Origin: Muricea muricata
Taxonomy: Eukaryota > Cnidaria > Anthozoa > Malacalcyonacea > Plexauridae
NCBI GenBank assembly: GCA_963855995.1
Contig: OY979716.1
Coordinates: forward strand, 37,185,390 to 37,249,389
Direction of reading: 5' to 3'
Length of the DNA: 64,000 nucleotides
Positions within the stretch are counted from its first letter, which is position 1. Every line of letters starts with the position of its first letter. The position numbers and the translations under genes are program-made. The notes below the pieces were generated by a model, which did no database searches, had not been told where the DNA came from, and was given only the letters and a program-made list of their open reading frames with translations. Below, one piece after another: positions 44,500 to 56,894 of the stretch.

Positions 44500-45632
44500 A
44501 AGACATTCCCAGTAGTTCGCTGGCTGGTCATTTGCCTGCGACGTTAAAGAACAAGGAATTGAAGTTTTGGCTAAAGTGTCATGGTGATAGCCTCAAAGGT
44601 CTTAAAACTAAAGCACAGCTGGTCAAGAGGTAATTTGCATAAATTTTAAAATTCAGAGCGTTATTATATTTTATACATGGATTACTATGGAAGCCTTTTT
44701 AACATATATGCATAATATTCACGCTTTAGAGTCGAAGAATACATCAGTAGAGGCTTAGACCAGAACCTTGTTGACCCAGATGTCAATGACATTTACAAAG
44801 TGCAAGCTGTCTCATCTTGGGAAAACCAGCTGTACCAGGTACATCAGAATCAGCTGGACAAGATGAAACCAAGAATGTGCCAAAATTCCCTGCACAAAAT
44901 TGGGGAACATTAAAAAAAGCTCCATTGTCTACGAGAGCTGAAAGGGACACTCACATTAGAAAATTATGGGAAAATATTCCTGGTTTGAAGCATCATACCT
45001 TAACAACAAGTTTGCGTAAAGCCAAGACGTTCCTCGAGGAAAATATCTTCATGAAATTGAGACAAACTGTGATGAACGCCATTTCTGTTATAGTGCAGTG
45101 TTTCCATAGTTTTAAGAAGGATGAAGATCCACACCAACTGAAACTAGCACTGTGTATCACCACTGGAGCAGTTGCCCATGCTTAATGTGAGCCTTTATGT
45201 GCTGCTGGAAAGTCTGGGTTTTGTAACCATATACTTGTACTAATGCTGAAAGTTTGTAAGTACAGCCTTTACAATTCTCAGCACATAAGTGAACTTTCAG
45301 CAGATGATGATGAAAATCCAGCATCCTCCTGCACTTCAAGGCTCCAAATGTGATATCAGCCCCAGGTTGAGGGTATTTCATCACATCCAGTCATGGAAGT
45401 AGTGATAAACAAGCCACAAACTCAAGCAAAAAAGACTGGCACTGGCATGACTTGCCAGTTGTATGAAGCAAGAAGGACTGCACGGACGGGCTTATCAAAA
45501 TACTTGGTAAAGATTACAGAAATTGATCCAACATGTGGACTAGCTCAAACCTGTGAAATAAATAACACAGATAACTCAATTCCCAGAAGATTTGGCTATA
45601 GTACAAAATCAGTACAAAATCAAATTTTTTAA
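44500..45632 (+). pseudogene. SAP-SWIM-YqaJ-like protein pseudogene
   Basis: Exon 1 (about 44500-44632) encodes a SAP DNA-binding motif, LKNKELKFWLKCHGDSLKGL then KTKAQLVKR, ending at a donor (AAGAG|gtaatt). Exon 2 starts after ctttag at 44731 (VEEYISRGLDQNLVDPDVND). After a frame change it runs ALCITTGAVAHA, TAA (45182), CEPLCAAGKSGFCNHILVLM (SWIM-type Cys...CNH zinc-binding motif), TGA (about 45350), and the block before a YqaJ nuclease domain, KTGTGMTCQLYEARRTART. SAP and SWIM motifs bind nucleic acids; YqaJ domains are lambda-exonuclease-like. Such proteins are numerous in invertebrates, and YqaJ proteins are known partners in ISL2EU transposons. Two in-frame stops and the missing nuclease domain make this a relic. 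Confidence 0.65.
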
Positions 45633-45699
45633 TATTGAAATCCCCTCTAGTCACTCAAAGTGTAGCAAAAAATAGAAAGCGGGGGGGGGGGGCTAAACA

Positions 45700-46140
45700 G
45701 AGGAAATATGATACATTGCACTGTACATTTACTAGAACAGTACCAAACACTCGGTTTTTTTCTGAAAAAAGCTGCTAGCCTCTTATACATTAGTTTTTCT
45801 AGGATTTTATTAAAGATTGAAAGTAGTAAAATCGGTAGATAGTTTGATACAGTCGACTTTGATCCTTTCTTGTAGATTGGTATCACTCCGCCTAATTTAA
45901 ATTGATCAAGCACAACACTTGTTGAGAGTGAGCAATTAAAAAGATAAGCAAGTGGTCCAGTTAAGACATTTTAGCAATTTGATAGGGATGCTAAACGATC
46001 CAACAGATTTAGACAGATTAAGATTACTAATTTCCTCTTCAACTTCTGAAATACTTATAGAAGATAGGTATAAACTGTGACATGATTTATTAAGAAACTT
46101 CTCAAATGTAGTATCTACTATGGGTATAGTTTCAATTCTA
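45700..46140 (-). pseudogene. Non-LTR retrotransposon reverse transcriptase fragment (LINE 1)
   Basis: The minus strand reads SISISEVEEEISNLNLSKSV, then LDQFKLGGVIPIYKKGSKST and YLPILLLSIFNKILEKLMYK. These are the first conserved blocks of a LINE reverse transcriptase (pattern KxAKVIPIFKKG..S..NYRPISLL...KxLEKL). The match ends near 45765, well before the YADD box. A frame change occurs near 45940. CR1/jockey-like by resemblance. A homopolymer of ten G follows at about 45681. Confidence 0.75.
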
Positions 46141-46141
46141 T

Positions 46142-46265
46142 TTCAGAACCATCCTCAGAGAGATATGAAAAACTAGATTCATTTTAATCTGACACTGCAG
46201 AGAACAACAAAAAATTTGTTGTCTCGAGCAGAATTCGAACTCGCATCTTCGGGTTTCTAGGCCTA
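46142..46265 (-). mobile_element. SINE copy related to the pair at 10627-10946
   Basis: The stretch from cagaaccatcctcagagaga through actagattcattttaatctg, ctgcagagaacaac and ctcgagcagaattcgaactc matches the tail and tRNA-like part of the SINE at 10.6-10.9 kb, in minus orientation. It is cut off inside the tRNA-like head after gggtttctagg. It abuts the LINE fragment at 45700-46140. Confidence 0.7.
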
Positions 46266-49200
46266 GGTTTTTATGCCTTGTTTTACGCTAATTCATCACC
46301 AACTTGACTGTTTGAAAATTTTACTTGCATACAACAAAATTTTAATAGTTTATCTTTTAGCTTCTAAAAACGCAAAGCCTTAAAATTTTTCCATTTTTCG
46401 CTGATAATTTTTGCTTGGCTCACTGTTTCTATGGAAATAAAAAAATTTCAAATTCAAAATGGCAAAATAAAATAACAATCTAAAAATTAGATAAAATCTT
46501 CTGTCGTAGTTAATTTATACCCATATCCCAAGTTCGCAAAGGTTAGTAACCATTTCCCAAGACCTGTCTCTCAAGTCTGCAAAGATTAATGACATAATAG
46601 GACGGATTTTACGGTCATGTGACTATTTCCATAGCAACAAAACATTACAATTTGTTAACACTAAGCCTACCTATAATTGTACTTAGTTTGGTGCAAATTG
46701 GTTACATATGTTACGAGTAATTGACATTTATATTATATTTCATTAAAACGAACTGGAGCCAGGACTAGTAACTATTATGGACCGAGTTTGTAACGGCTAA
46801 CAAATTTCACAAATTGATTCTAAACATAAAGAAATAACTAATAATGCCTTACCTCCATGTATTAAAAATAGACTACAGAAGATAAAAGTACTATTTGGAT
46901 GAAAGCCAAAGCAGCACTAGTAGAGCTGAAAAGAAGAAAATGGCAGTTCTGTTACCATGTAACCTGGCAACCACAGGCCACCCAAACTTGATTATTTACT
47001 TTTGCTGCATACACAATAAAAAAGTTGAATAAAGTAGTGCTGCGATTTTTTTTTTGGTTGCTACAACACTACTTGGATTTAATACGAACCAAAATGCACA
47101 ATTTTCTATATTTGTCACAGTCAGTTAAAATCAAGATACAAAAATTATTTGTATATTTTCTTTATTTTTTGTCAAATATTATTGGAAGTGTCATTTATGC
47201 GCATTACTCTTTACTATCTAATACTTAATTTGTCAAAATTTGGATTATCACAGCCATAAACATTTTTTTGAAATTCAGTTTTGTTTTCATGCTGGTATTG
47301 TATGACGTCATATTTCAAGTGATGTTTCGCCATTTATGGCATAGATCTCGATGGGGTCCATAGCCAGTATTGTATGGTAGGTATTCATCTATATTTGTAC
47401 CAAATTTGGTGCTTTTACCCCAAAACCTACAATTCGCTCAAAATGTCGCAGATATCTGCCGGACTGTTGTGAAATGATTCAAATATAAGATTCGCATCTT
47501 CAGTTTCAGGCAGAACATTCCTCCAATTGATCTGCCCACTTCCTCCGTTTTACTACTAGGATGTCTGTAAAAAACTGAGCACATCATTTTTAGCAAGAAA
47601 AAATTAACTATTTGCCACCCTCACTAAAACTTGCTTCCTGTTTCTCGTCAGAAAACCATTTTTCGAAGTACTGGAAGAATTTCACAACATCTGTTGTAAT
47701 CTCTACGTCACAAAAATTGCAGCTACCTTCTGCTTCTTATCAGCAATTTGTTACAAGTTGACTTAATTGTTCACATTAAGCTAGGCAAATATAGCTATTC
47801 ATGAAAGGATATTTACACAAATTAGAAAATATGAAATTCTATGTATAGTATACTACAATATCTGAACAACCTGAACAGATACCCAATGGGCATTATCATT
47901 TATATTTTCCAAAATATTTCATTTGCCTTTAATTTCTCCAAGCAAATTCACGGCCGACTTGATATACGTAGACCCATACCGAGGTACTGTTTCTCTCAAT
48001 GTTAGAGAACATAATATTATTAAGATGATTATGTCAGAGTTGGATCTCAGCCACATCTTTAAGCGATGCATAAATCTGAATGTACATTCACATGAAGCTG
48101 AGGCAAGTGTTACAGTATAGTACAGCCTGACAAGCTAGTGAGCCTCAAAGCATTAAATCTTCTCCAATGGCATTACATTCAACATGTCAGCAATCAGGGG
48201 TGGATCTAGGGGTAATCAGAGCGATCACACGACTAAGGTAAAAATCTGCCAAAAATTGATATATTGAAATAACAGTGCAGTTAACAAGTTTTGTGCAGTT
48301 TATTGCTTTAAAAGTTTAGCAGTCCTGCTCTAAATATCGTCCAGCAAGCAAAAAACGGTTTTACACATGAGTTTTGCACGTTTGGTGCTGATTCTAGCCA
48401 TCTGATTTGCTCTTCTTGATTTGTGTGTGACTGTGGGGAGGAGCACAAATACTGGCTATCCAATTGGCTAATTAAAAAAATCCTGAATTCTCATTGGCTG
48501 GTTTTTTATGTTGATCATGCCGTTCAGGCTAATAGTATGGACGATCAGCACAGAAATATTTTGATCCTTTAGTTAACTGCCTGAATATTTAATCAAACAC
48601 CAATCGGAAAATTTTCAAATCTGTTTGAGCAACGTCTGTCAGTATTCTCAAAACTGTTAAGACTGCATTAGAAAAGGGCAATCAGCAGTATCTTTGATTT
48701 GAAGAAGCAAACTGACGATGCTCTAGAGCGAACTATTGATGATTTGTTGAGAGCTGTTAACAACACAAGCTTCTTTCTTGCATGCAATTTTGGAGCAGAA
48801 TCTTACATCCCAAAGCATGCTCGACAAAAAACAAAAAAAATCTTTAATATATTCTATTCTAACCAACAGTTGATTGAATAGTTGATAGTCAACTTGATAG
48901 TTTTATAGCTGTTGTAGACTGTAGGTTGAAAAAAATTGGTGTCAGGTACGGGCATGATAATAAGGGATGAAATTTAGATAATATAGCAATTCACATGAAT
49001 ACTTAGGCGTAATACAGGGCAGGAAGTTTCTGTTTGTTTATATTTTGTTTACGCCTCATTTAAACTGTGGACTTAGATAGTTGAGTTGGTTAATAATAAT
49101 ACTATATTATTTATGGCTAGTATAAACTATAATTCAAAAAGCACATGGCATTATAGCATTGTGACCTGGCTTTGTGAAATACGAGCTATTTTTAATCACA

Positions 49201-49520
49201 ATATGATTGTGTAATACGATCTATTTTTAATCACTAAAATAGATTATATTGCCCAGTAGGGAATGTTTGGTAATTGGACATGTCTTAAAAACTTTAAAAG
49301 CAAATGTATGTTGTGATGTATATTTTGTTATTCCAATGCTAAGGATTAAAGATGGTAGAAATCTGGGTTAATTTTTAACTTCTTAAGCTTACACAGTAAT
49401 CATTATTTTTTGACCCCAGTTTCCCATCTTTGATCTGATATTATGGGAAATTGTTTGTATAGCTCTGCATTCTTGGTAAAAGTAGGTAACAATAGTCTAA
49501 TGGAATCATTTATTTATTAT
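46266..49520. other. Long non-coding stretch with one solo hAT-like end
   Basis: At 48195 the sequence caggggtggatctagggg resembles the CAGGGGCGGATC end seen at 54460, but no inverted partner was found. A 60-codon frame at 48699-48881 (TIDDLLRAVNNTSFFLACNF) has protein-like composition but no identified family. Otherwise AT-rich. Confidence 0.35.
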
Positions 49521-49524
49521 TTAA

Positions 49525-50752
49525 GGTGGCTCCCGATGGTTTTGTTCAGTTATAACCGGATTTATAGAGATCAGATGCTGTTCACACGAATCACGCGTGG
49601 AATGTTTGTGGCCAGCTATAATAAAATTTTTCACATTTAAAGTTGAAAACATTGTTTTTGCCGATATTTTTGTGTTTCTACACACAAAAGACAATAGTTC
49701 TTCCTTACAATCGTTTGTGTTTCCAAGTTCAAGTATTAGGTGCTTTAAATCAGTTTTAAAACAATTTTTAGGCGTTTTTTTTATGTCCGGTAATGTAATT
49801 TTTGTTGCTCGAAATTTTGCAAAAGTGTATGGAGTCCGACTGAACCATTTTGTATTGTCTTTATCGACTTAATGGCTCTTCTGAAATGTTACCGAAGCTT
49901 ATGTAAGTTTTCTTGTTTAATTAAGGTCGGATGTCTGTTGTGTTAATAACATAGTCTTATAACTATCGTGCATACAGTCATGAGTTTTGAAAATATTTTC
50001 GTACATCGGTTTTTAATGACAAGAATAAATTTAACAAGCAGTGGTTTGATTTGATGCCTTATTATGTCTTGTTTTTACTTTTTGGCAATATGAATGTCTT
50101 TTAATCTCTTCTTAAATAAGGTTAAACCAAAAATTTCAAATGAAAAATACTACGGCTATTATTATTAAAAACACACATTTCTCGCTGTTCTGGTTGCTGT
50201 CCACGAATTGTGCCGGACACCATGCGTGAAAAACTGGTTTCAAAAATTTTATGACGTCAAAGCAAAAAAATATAATGAAATTAAACTGTAAATTTTGCCC
50301 ATTTCCTTCGGTGAATTTTTTTAAAATTTTGCTGATCAATTACCATCACTCAAGTGCTTGAAATGCCATTTTTTCGAAAAAATTTTATCGAAGGGTTTTT
50401 GTTTTATACTGATTTTTGACATTTTGTAGGATAATAAAAAAAGCTATTGATAGAATTTTTTGAAGTTTGTAAGTGAAACCCTTGCGTCAGTACCATACCA
50501 CATGTTCAATTAAAAAATAATTCACCGAAGGAAATTTTGAAAATTGCCGAAAGAAGATGAAACGCAAGCCATGTTCTTATCTATTTGTTGCCATGGCAAT
50601 AATCTTCTAGCGCAAAATCATCACTTTAAAATCTTCAGCAAGACTTCAATAACACTTGTACTGAATTTCATAGTTTTATAATGAAGGATGTGGAAATGAG
50701 ACGGTCTTAATGGCTACAATGCACTTTTTAACTAAAACCGTAGGGAGCCACT
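49525..50752. mobile_element. 1.2-kb non-autonomous element with TTAA duplication
   Basis: TTAA at 49521-49524 and 50753-50756 flank the ends GGTGGCTCCCGATGGTTTT and aaaaccgtagggagccact, which are inverted copies with three mismatches over about 19 bp. No long frame with recognisable content lies inside. TTAA targets point to piggyBac or Kolobok groups. Confidence 0.7.
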
Positions 50753-51072
50753 TTAAGAATTTTTACAGAGGATAAAAACATTTCAGTAATACTACAGTTA
50801 TCAACATGTGTCCTCCTTGTAACTAACAATCTGAAGACTATTAAAAACTATCATATTAAAAACTACAAATCTATGAGGACTAACTATAAATGTTTGCCAA
50901 CATGTGACCAACAGTTTTAAAGCCTTCTACATCTCTCATTTCAATTGAGGGCTCACTACACATCTATCTGGAACTAACTAAAATGATCGTCCAGCATGTG
51001 GCTAAAAGTTTTAACTTCTTCAACAACTCTTATTTCAATTGGGAGCTCATTGTATATTTTGGCACCCGCAAA

Positions 51073-52364
51073 TCAGAAGGATTGCCCATTGAACTCAAGT
51101 TTTATCCTTGACAGCCTTACCAAAATAGCTTTATTTCTTGTGTCTTTCTCATGATCATTTACTTGGTACCGACAGAAGTTACTACATACGTCATTTCCCA
51201 AGCATTTTCTCACAGTCACGCAGGCTTTCCTTTTCATTAGTTTATGCAGGGGTGGTATGTTTACTTCTGATCCAATAATTTTTTTGGCTCGCCTTTCAAT
51301 GTTGCCTAATTTCTCCAGCTGTGTTCTTGTGAAAAATAGCTTAATTGTCGCACTATAGGTTAAAATAGGGACAATCATCATTTGATAGATCTTGTAGGGA
51401 ATGCCAGAGGTTACATGATCCCTCAGTTTAGATAACAACCATAGGTGATTGCTTGCCTTCTTATAAGCATATCCCGAGATTGCAAAGACAACCTTTTCGC
51501 AGTACCGAAGAGCATCACCTCAGTTTTTCCCTTGCTTAAATTCATAATTAATTCATTTCCATCAAAATAGCTATCAGATCCATTTCCTGTGACAGCACAA
51601 TTTCTATACTTTCCACGTCTTTACCAGGACAATACACAACGGTATCATCAGCATATTGCAAAACTCATGAGCTCAAATCATTATAAAAGACCGTGAATAA
51701 CAATGGCCCTAATATGCAGCCCTGAGGAATTCTACAAATTAATGGCTGATTCGATTACTGATCGATCTCCAGCTGAACGTATTGTTGCTTACCAAATAGG
51801 TAATCTGTGAACCACATCAATTCTTTACCTTGAACTCCATGCGCCTGCAATTTAGCTAACAATATGTGGTGACTAATTGTATCGAAAGCCTTGCTAAAGT
51901 CTATGAAAATAGCCCCCACAAGGTTTCCCTTGTCAACATCATTCCGAATGTCATCAATGAATAAGGTGGCAGCAAGATTTGTCGATCTTTTAGACCTAAA
52001 GCCGAACTGACGATCCGACAAAAGATTTTCTTCCTACAAGAAATTCCTATACTGCCAGTGCATAGCCTTCTCTAGCAGTTTGGACAGCACTGGCAAAATA
52101 GATATTGGACAAAAGTTCATAGGTTGATCTCTGGACCCAGATTTATGTATTGGATTTAACTACTTTCCACTTCATAGGCACTGTGAACATTTCCACCGAT
52201 AAATTTAAGATGTAACACAGGGGATCAATTAAATACTCCCTGGCGTCCTTCAACATTTCAGATGGAAGTTCATCGGCTCCAGTTTCAATATTTCGCTTCA
52301 GTTGCTTCAATTCATTTAAAACAAATCCTCTGGATACGTTTTTCATCATAAAAATTCGCTGCAT
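51073..52364 (-). pseudogene. Non-LTR retrotransposon reverse transcriptase (LINE 2), decayed
   Basis: In order on the minus strand: 52364-52143 (LKQLKRNIETGADELPSEML), a stretch with ILPVLSKLLEKAM, 52021-51755 (RQFGFRSKRSTNLAATLFID, VGAIFIDFSKAFDTISHHIL), the polymerase box YADDTVVYCPGKD near 51640, and a C-terminal part 51438-51073 (SGIPYKIYQMMIVPILTYSA, NIPPLHKLMKRKA) typical of the region after the thumb. At least four frame changes or stops are present. Family features (FIDFSKAFDTIxHxIL, YADD) are those of CR1/jockey-type LINEs. No endonuclease is seen upstream. Confidence 0.85.
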
Positions 52365-52384
52365 TCAGGGCGCAAGGTTATGTG

Positions 52385-53490
52385 CACGGTGTTGGTTTAC
52401 AATATGGCGAACCACGGGCGAACTAACGATACACGTGCTTATTCCCCTATATTTCTGCCCAATTAAAACCAGGTCCAGTAAAAATTTATTTGAGAGAAAC
52501 TTCTGTATCTAAGATCACTAATGGAGTTTAAAAATGAACCAAAATACGGAGAAATTATTTAAAAATTAGCGATTGCTTTGTTAAATATATAGTACGCAGC
52601 GTAACAAATCGCAGATGTCGAACAAAATTACGGTGTAAATTTTAAGGATTTTTGTTTTCATGGCTCGTTTTTTGTACAAGGAAATGACAAAATAACATGC
52701 TTCTCATGCATGAAAAGATATATTGAATAAACTAAATACTCTACGCATATTGAATAAATATTTGTCTGAAACGATTGTCTAATAGATACGGTGGTATATT
52801 TTAAAATGATAATAGTAACCGTATACCTATGTATATCCTGTGTAATTTAACATCCTTGCGCAAGACAGTAACACGTCAACCTAGTTGTTCCTCTTTGGCG
52901 ACCTATATTTTTTAAATTTCTAGTGTAAACTACAATATACTTTCTGAAACAAGAGTTGTCCAAAAAGCTTTGCTGTGTCTTGTTTACGCACGGTTCGCTG
53001 AGCACAGTTGGCTCGCTTAGACACGGTGTCACATTCCAGACCATGCACAGAATGTCCTAAGGCAATATTTAGGCACGCTTAGTATACAGTAACCTTTCAC
53101 CTTGTGAGAGGATTAGGGTCTTTAGTACGGTAGGATAATAGACCCTACCAATTAGACACGGTTTGTGAAGTTTACGAAATCATTATCAGTTAACATGATC
53201 GCACGAGGCAATTGAACTTTCCACTGAACGACATTTTTTTTACATACAATTCTAAAAACCTTGAATACATACACACGCTTTTTATTTCCCAAAAGTTTAT
53301 TTGTATAAAGTTTTACAGTAAGCTTGGTTTTAAAGCCTTACCGTACATTACCGTGCGTAATGTTTCCTCTCACGGTGCCTATGACATTGTTTCAGGCACG
53401 GTATCAAAAACAAAACTCAAAAGCTGTAGTTAGTCACTGTTTATTAATCTCTCACAGTGTGTCTCAGTAGTGTAATTTACAGTCTTAACG
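52385..53490. promoter_or_regulatory. Upstream region with repeated CACGGT-type motifs
   Basis: Between about 52985 and 53405 a short motif recurs in both orientations: gcacggttcg, tagacacggtgtc, ttaggcacgctta, ttagacacggtttg, ttaccgtgcgtaa, cacggtgcctatg and caggcacggtatc. The same motif cluster occurs again at 58525-58990. Clusters like this resemble subterminal repeats bound by transposases. Placement just before the transposase-like gene supports that reading, which is inference. Confidence 0.45.
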
Positions 53491-55023
53491 CTGATGAAAA
53501 CAAGTTGCAGTGAGACAAAGAGATTAAGAGAGGCTGAAAGGAAAAAGAAGGAAAAAGAAAGCGCTGATTGTTTGAAATACTATCATGCAAACAGGGAAAG
53601 TATAAATCGCAAGCGTCGAGAGAAGACAGCGCAAGCAAGGCAATTGAAAGCTGCTAAGCAAAGTATTGATACGAGTACAGTGGGAGATGGCATTGATGAC
53701 AGTTCCAAGCCAAAGAAGTATGACTGGGCGCTTTATAAACGGAGACAATGAGCGAGGGCCAAAGAGGAGCCGGCAAAAAAGGAAAACAAAAAATATAAAC
53801 GCAAACGCAAGGAAGGTCAAGTGTCTGCCACAACTTTTCCTTCAAGAATGTCGAAGAAACGTCGAATTGATTTGGTCAAATCACATCTGCCTGAAACTCC
53901 GGAGAAAAGTTAGACGTACTAGCAGCAATAATTAAAAGCCCTACGACGAGAAACGGTCTTGAAAACAAGGGTATTATCCCCTCAGCTGTGAATGAAGAAG
54001 CTCAAGTAGCAGTTGCTGTAATGAGTGACGCACGAGATGCCATAAATGCCATAAAAGATCAACGATCAGATGACTCACGGGCTGCTACTCAAACTGCTCT
54101 TGGCTTTCTCTGTGGGGAGAAAGTAAAAACAAAACGTATGAAAACAAAAGTATCAAAAATGCTCAACATTAATAGAAAACGCATTAGTAAAGCTTTTAAC
54201 CATCAAACGAAAGTGCTCAAGAGCAAGAAATTGTGTTGGACTTACACCAAACGGCGAACTAGGTCGGATGCTGTCCCCACAGAACACCGCAAGCTCGCGC
54301 ATGACTTCTGGGCTAGCCCTGATATTTTCAAAACAACCCCAAATAAAAAAGACATTGTACTAAAAAGACTAGCACCAAAGACTTACGTTACGCATCCAAA
54401 GCAAATCCTTGAGAAAACGCAAACTGAAGCCTTCCTTGAATTCAAGCAGAAATATCCACCAGGGGCGGATCTAGCATAAAACCTGACCGTATCCAAAAAT
54501 TGGACGCCGAAGGCGTCTGCGAGTGGCGTAGCCACGAGCCTCTAGGGGGGTCTGGGGGCATGCTCCCCCAGAAAATTTTGAAAACTAGAACCCCGTAAAT
54601 GCTATTTCCTGCGTTTTGGGGTATCAATTTTAAACAAAAATCGACAGCCAAAATGTCCAAAAAGATAGCAAAATTAGCCACCCCCCCACACCACGCATTA
54701 AATTCCATATACAACTCATTTACTCAGCATGCCAAACCCTTTGCGCGTGGTGAGTGTTGGATTTTTCACGAGTGACAAGTCTAACCGGATAATGTAAGCC
54801 TGCCAACGTTTCTTTTTTAAATTTGACAACTACAATCAACTTTCTGTGCTGACTTTAACAATTTGAGCCGAAATTTACTGACATGGAAACGCTGCAAACA
54901 ATAATACAATGTATAATACTGTACACAAAGTCTAAAATTTTGTGTGGAATGACCAAAAATAATTTCTTTCGCTACATTCGATGCATCAAAATAATTAAAA
55001 TTTAATCATTGGCTCACTTTACC

Positions 55024-55324
55024 ACAGTGCAATTAAACATTTTTTCCAAAGAATCCCACTCCTCTCTTGGGAATCGTGACGAATCTTTGCTGGCATGGTA
55101 GTATTACTCAATAGATGAAAAATCATAGATGAAAAAGTAAAATTCTGTGCATTAAGCTGTGCTTCTTCAATAACTGCTGCAACAAGGCCTTGTGATTCAA
55201 AAATGGAAAGGGCAGAATCAGACAAACAGATAGCAAAAGCATTTCTAATTGAAGTGAATGCTCCTTTTTTATGCATCAATTTAATTGTTGGATGACTGCC
55301 ATAGTATTGAGCATTTTCATACAA
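55024..55324 (-). CDS. Exon-like piece within the hAT-ended element
   Basis: A minus-strand frame of about 100 codons reads YENAQYYGSHPTIKLMHKKG, then SIRNAFAICLSDSALSIFES, VIEEAQLNAQNFTFSSMIFH and WKKCLIALW. It ends at a strong donor, CTGTG|gtaaag, and begins near an AG (tattgag|ttgtatg). The composition is clearly protein-like and uninterrupted. I do not recognise the family. It may be a captured host exon or part of a gene lost elsewhere. Confidence 0.4.
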
Positions 55325-56691
55325 CTCAATACTTGATAGGCATCATAAAACAGCTGACACATATGAATCTCGGTAAGTGCCATGGAGCATACATTGTAGA
55401 GGCAGTTCCCATCAGCCAAGGTGCTATATTGATTTTATACAGAACAATTACTATGAAGGAGCTTTGATCATTCGTATTCCAAGTGCAAATAACTAGTATA
55501 TGAGTAATCATGCATTATCATGTCACTAGATACCATTTTTAATAAAGTATTTACCCCTAATAATTTTTTTCTGAAAAAATATTATGATGCCTTTTAAAAT
55601 ACATGTGTCTTAAAATTAATTCCGAATAAAATTATTGTAGTAAAAACTCAAGCACATAGAAGTTAGCATTTTATTTAATTTACTAAATGAAATCCAGGGT
55701 GCATTTGGTTTAGTCAAATGGGAATATATTTGGCATGGTATTACATTAATAGTCTAATGGAAATCTTAGCACACTTTTAACTTGGAATTTGGCAACACAA
55801 AGTGGAGCATAAAAACTGACCCATGCCATTTTCTATTAACCCCAACCCCAAAAAGCTAATACATTAAAATTTGGCAGGGTTGACATACCCTTGCAATTAT
55901 TCTGGCACATATTCAGCATAGACACAATGTCCTACATTTCATTACTGTAATACATAATAAGTGTACTCAATACTAAATGGGAAATAGTAAATTTGTTGCG
56001 TAAAATTACTTTGGAGGTCTGAACTACATTGAAACCAGTTGTTCCTGTGCAAACAACATTGCGATGCTGTGTTGAACAATTGCTTGCAAAAGAAATGTTG
56101 GTTTGCCTATAATATAAATTTAACTACTGGTAAGTTATATAGCAGTGAGTGTAAAAGTATTTGCTAATGAGTAATGACCAGGAACAATTAGGGTGCTCAG
56201 AGAATCCCAACTGCTGTAATAATCTCATGAATAAAAACTCCAATTTGTGCTTGTGAAGCCTTAATACAGCAAACGGCAAATTTTTTACTTGCTAAATATG
56301 ACCTTTGGACAAAATTATTAAATACATCAGTGGTCTTTTTGCCATTAATTTAAATCAATCATTATCAATTTATCACAGAATGTTTTACTATGATTATCTT
56401 ATGCAATTATTTGAGGCTGTATAAACACATTTCTTAATCAACCTGTCACACAGGTTGATACGGTACAGCCTTGGGGCTGATCAATTCTTGTTTGAATACA
56501 ACCACAACGCTGTGAAATCTTGTTTGATTTGAATATTCATAACATTTACATAGAAATAACAAGAAATTTACATAATTACCGATTCGAATAACGTTTTGAA
56601 TGTTAAATACTTTCATTAATAAAGTGCTCGCCAGCCTCACCTTACAGGTTCACATCGTCCTGAACGATATTTCTGGCTCTTAGGAAATTAC

Positions 56692-56894
56692 AGCTTTGAG
56701 AATTCGAACTTCGCACTTTCTCTCTGTTGGCACTGCTGCTCAACACAAGCTTCGCCTTCGGTCAAAACACGGCCACAATCCCAATGTTCTTTTAACACAT
56801 GTAATTCGCTCAAAGCATCCTCTCCTGAGTTTAATTGACGGGAAATAGCTGTAAGCTGCTTTACCACATTGTTGAAGTTCGAACTAGACGCCAT
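56692..56894 (-). CDS. Candidate first exon within the hAT-ended element
   Basis: ATG at 56894 opens MASSSNFNNVVKQLTAISRQ then LNSGEDALSELHVLKEHWDC and a Gln/Glu-rich helical stretch, to FEFSK, where CAAAGCT|gtaattt is a plausible donor. The upstream minus-strand sequence contains no close in-frame continuation. It lies on the same strand as the 55024-55324 piece and could be exon 1 of the same gene. No family recognised. Confidence 0.35.

Noticed and set aside
45681..45690. Run of ten G as a possible retrotransposon polypurine tract
   Set aside because: It stands alone near a LINE fragment, with no LTR-like sequence beside it; probably a simple homopolymer.
48195..48215. Possible hAT element starting caggggtggatctagggg
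   Set aside because: No inverted partner end or duplication was found within the next kilobases; kept only as a note in the gap entry.
49443..49872. Overlapping Phe-rich frames at the left end of the TTAA element
   Set aside because: Low-complexity translation of T-rich DNA, with no conserved motif.
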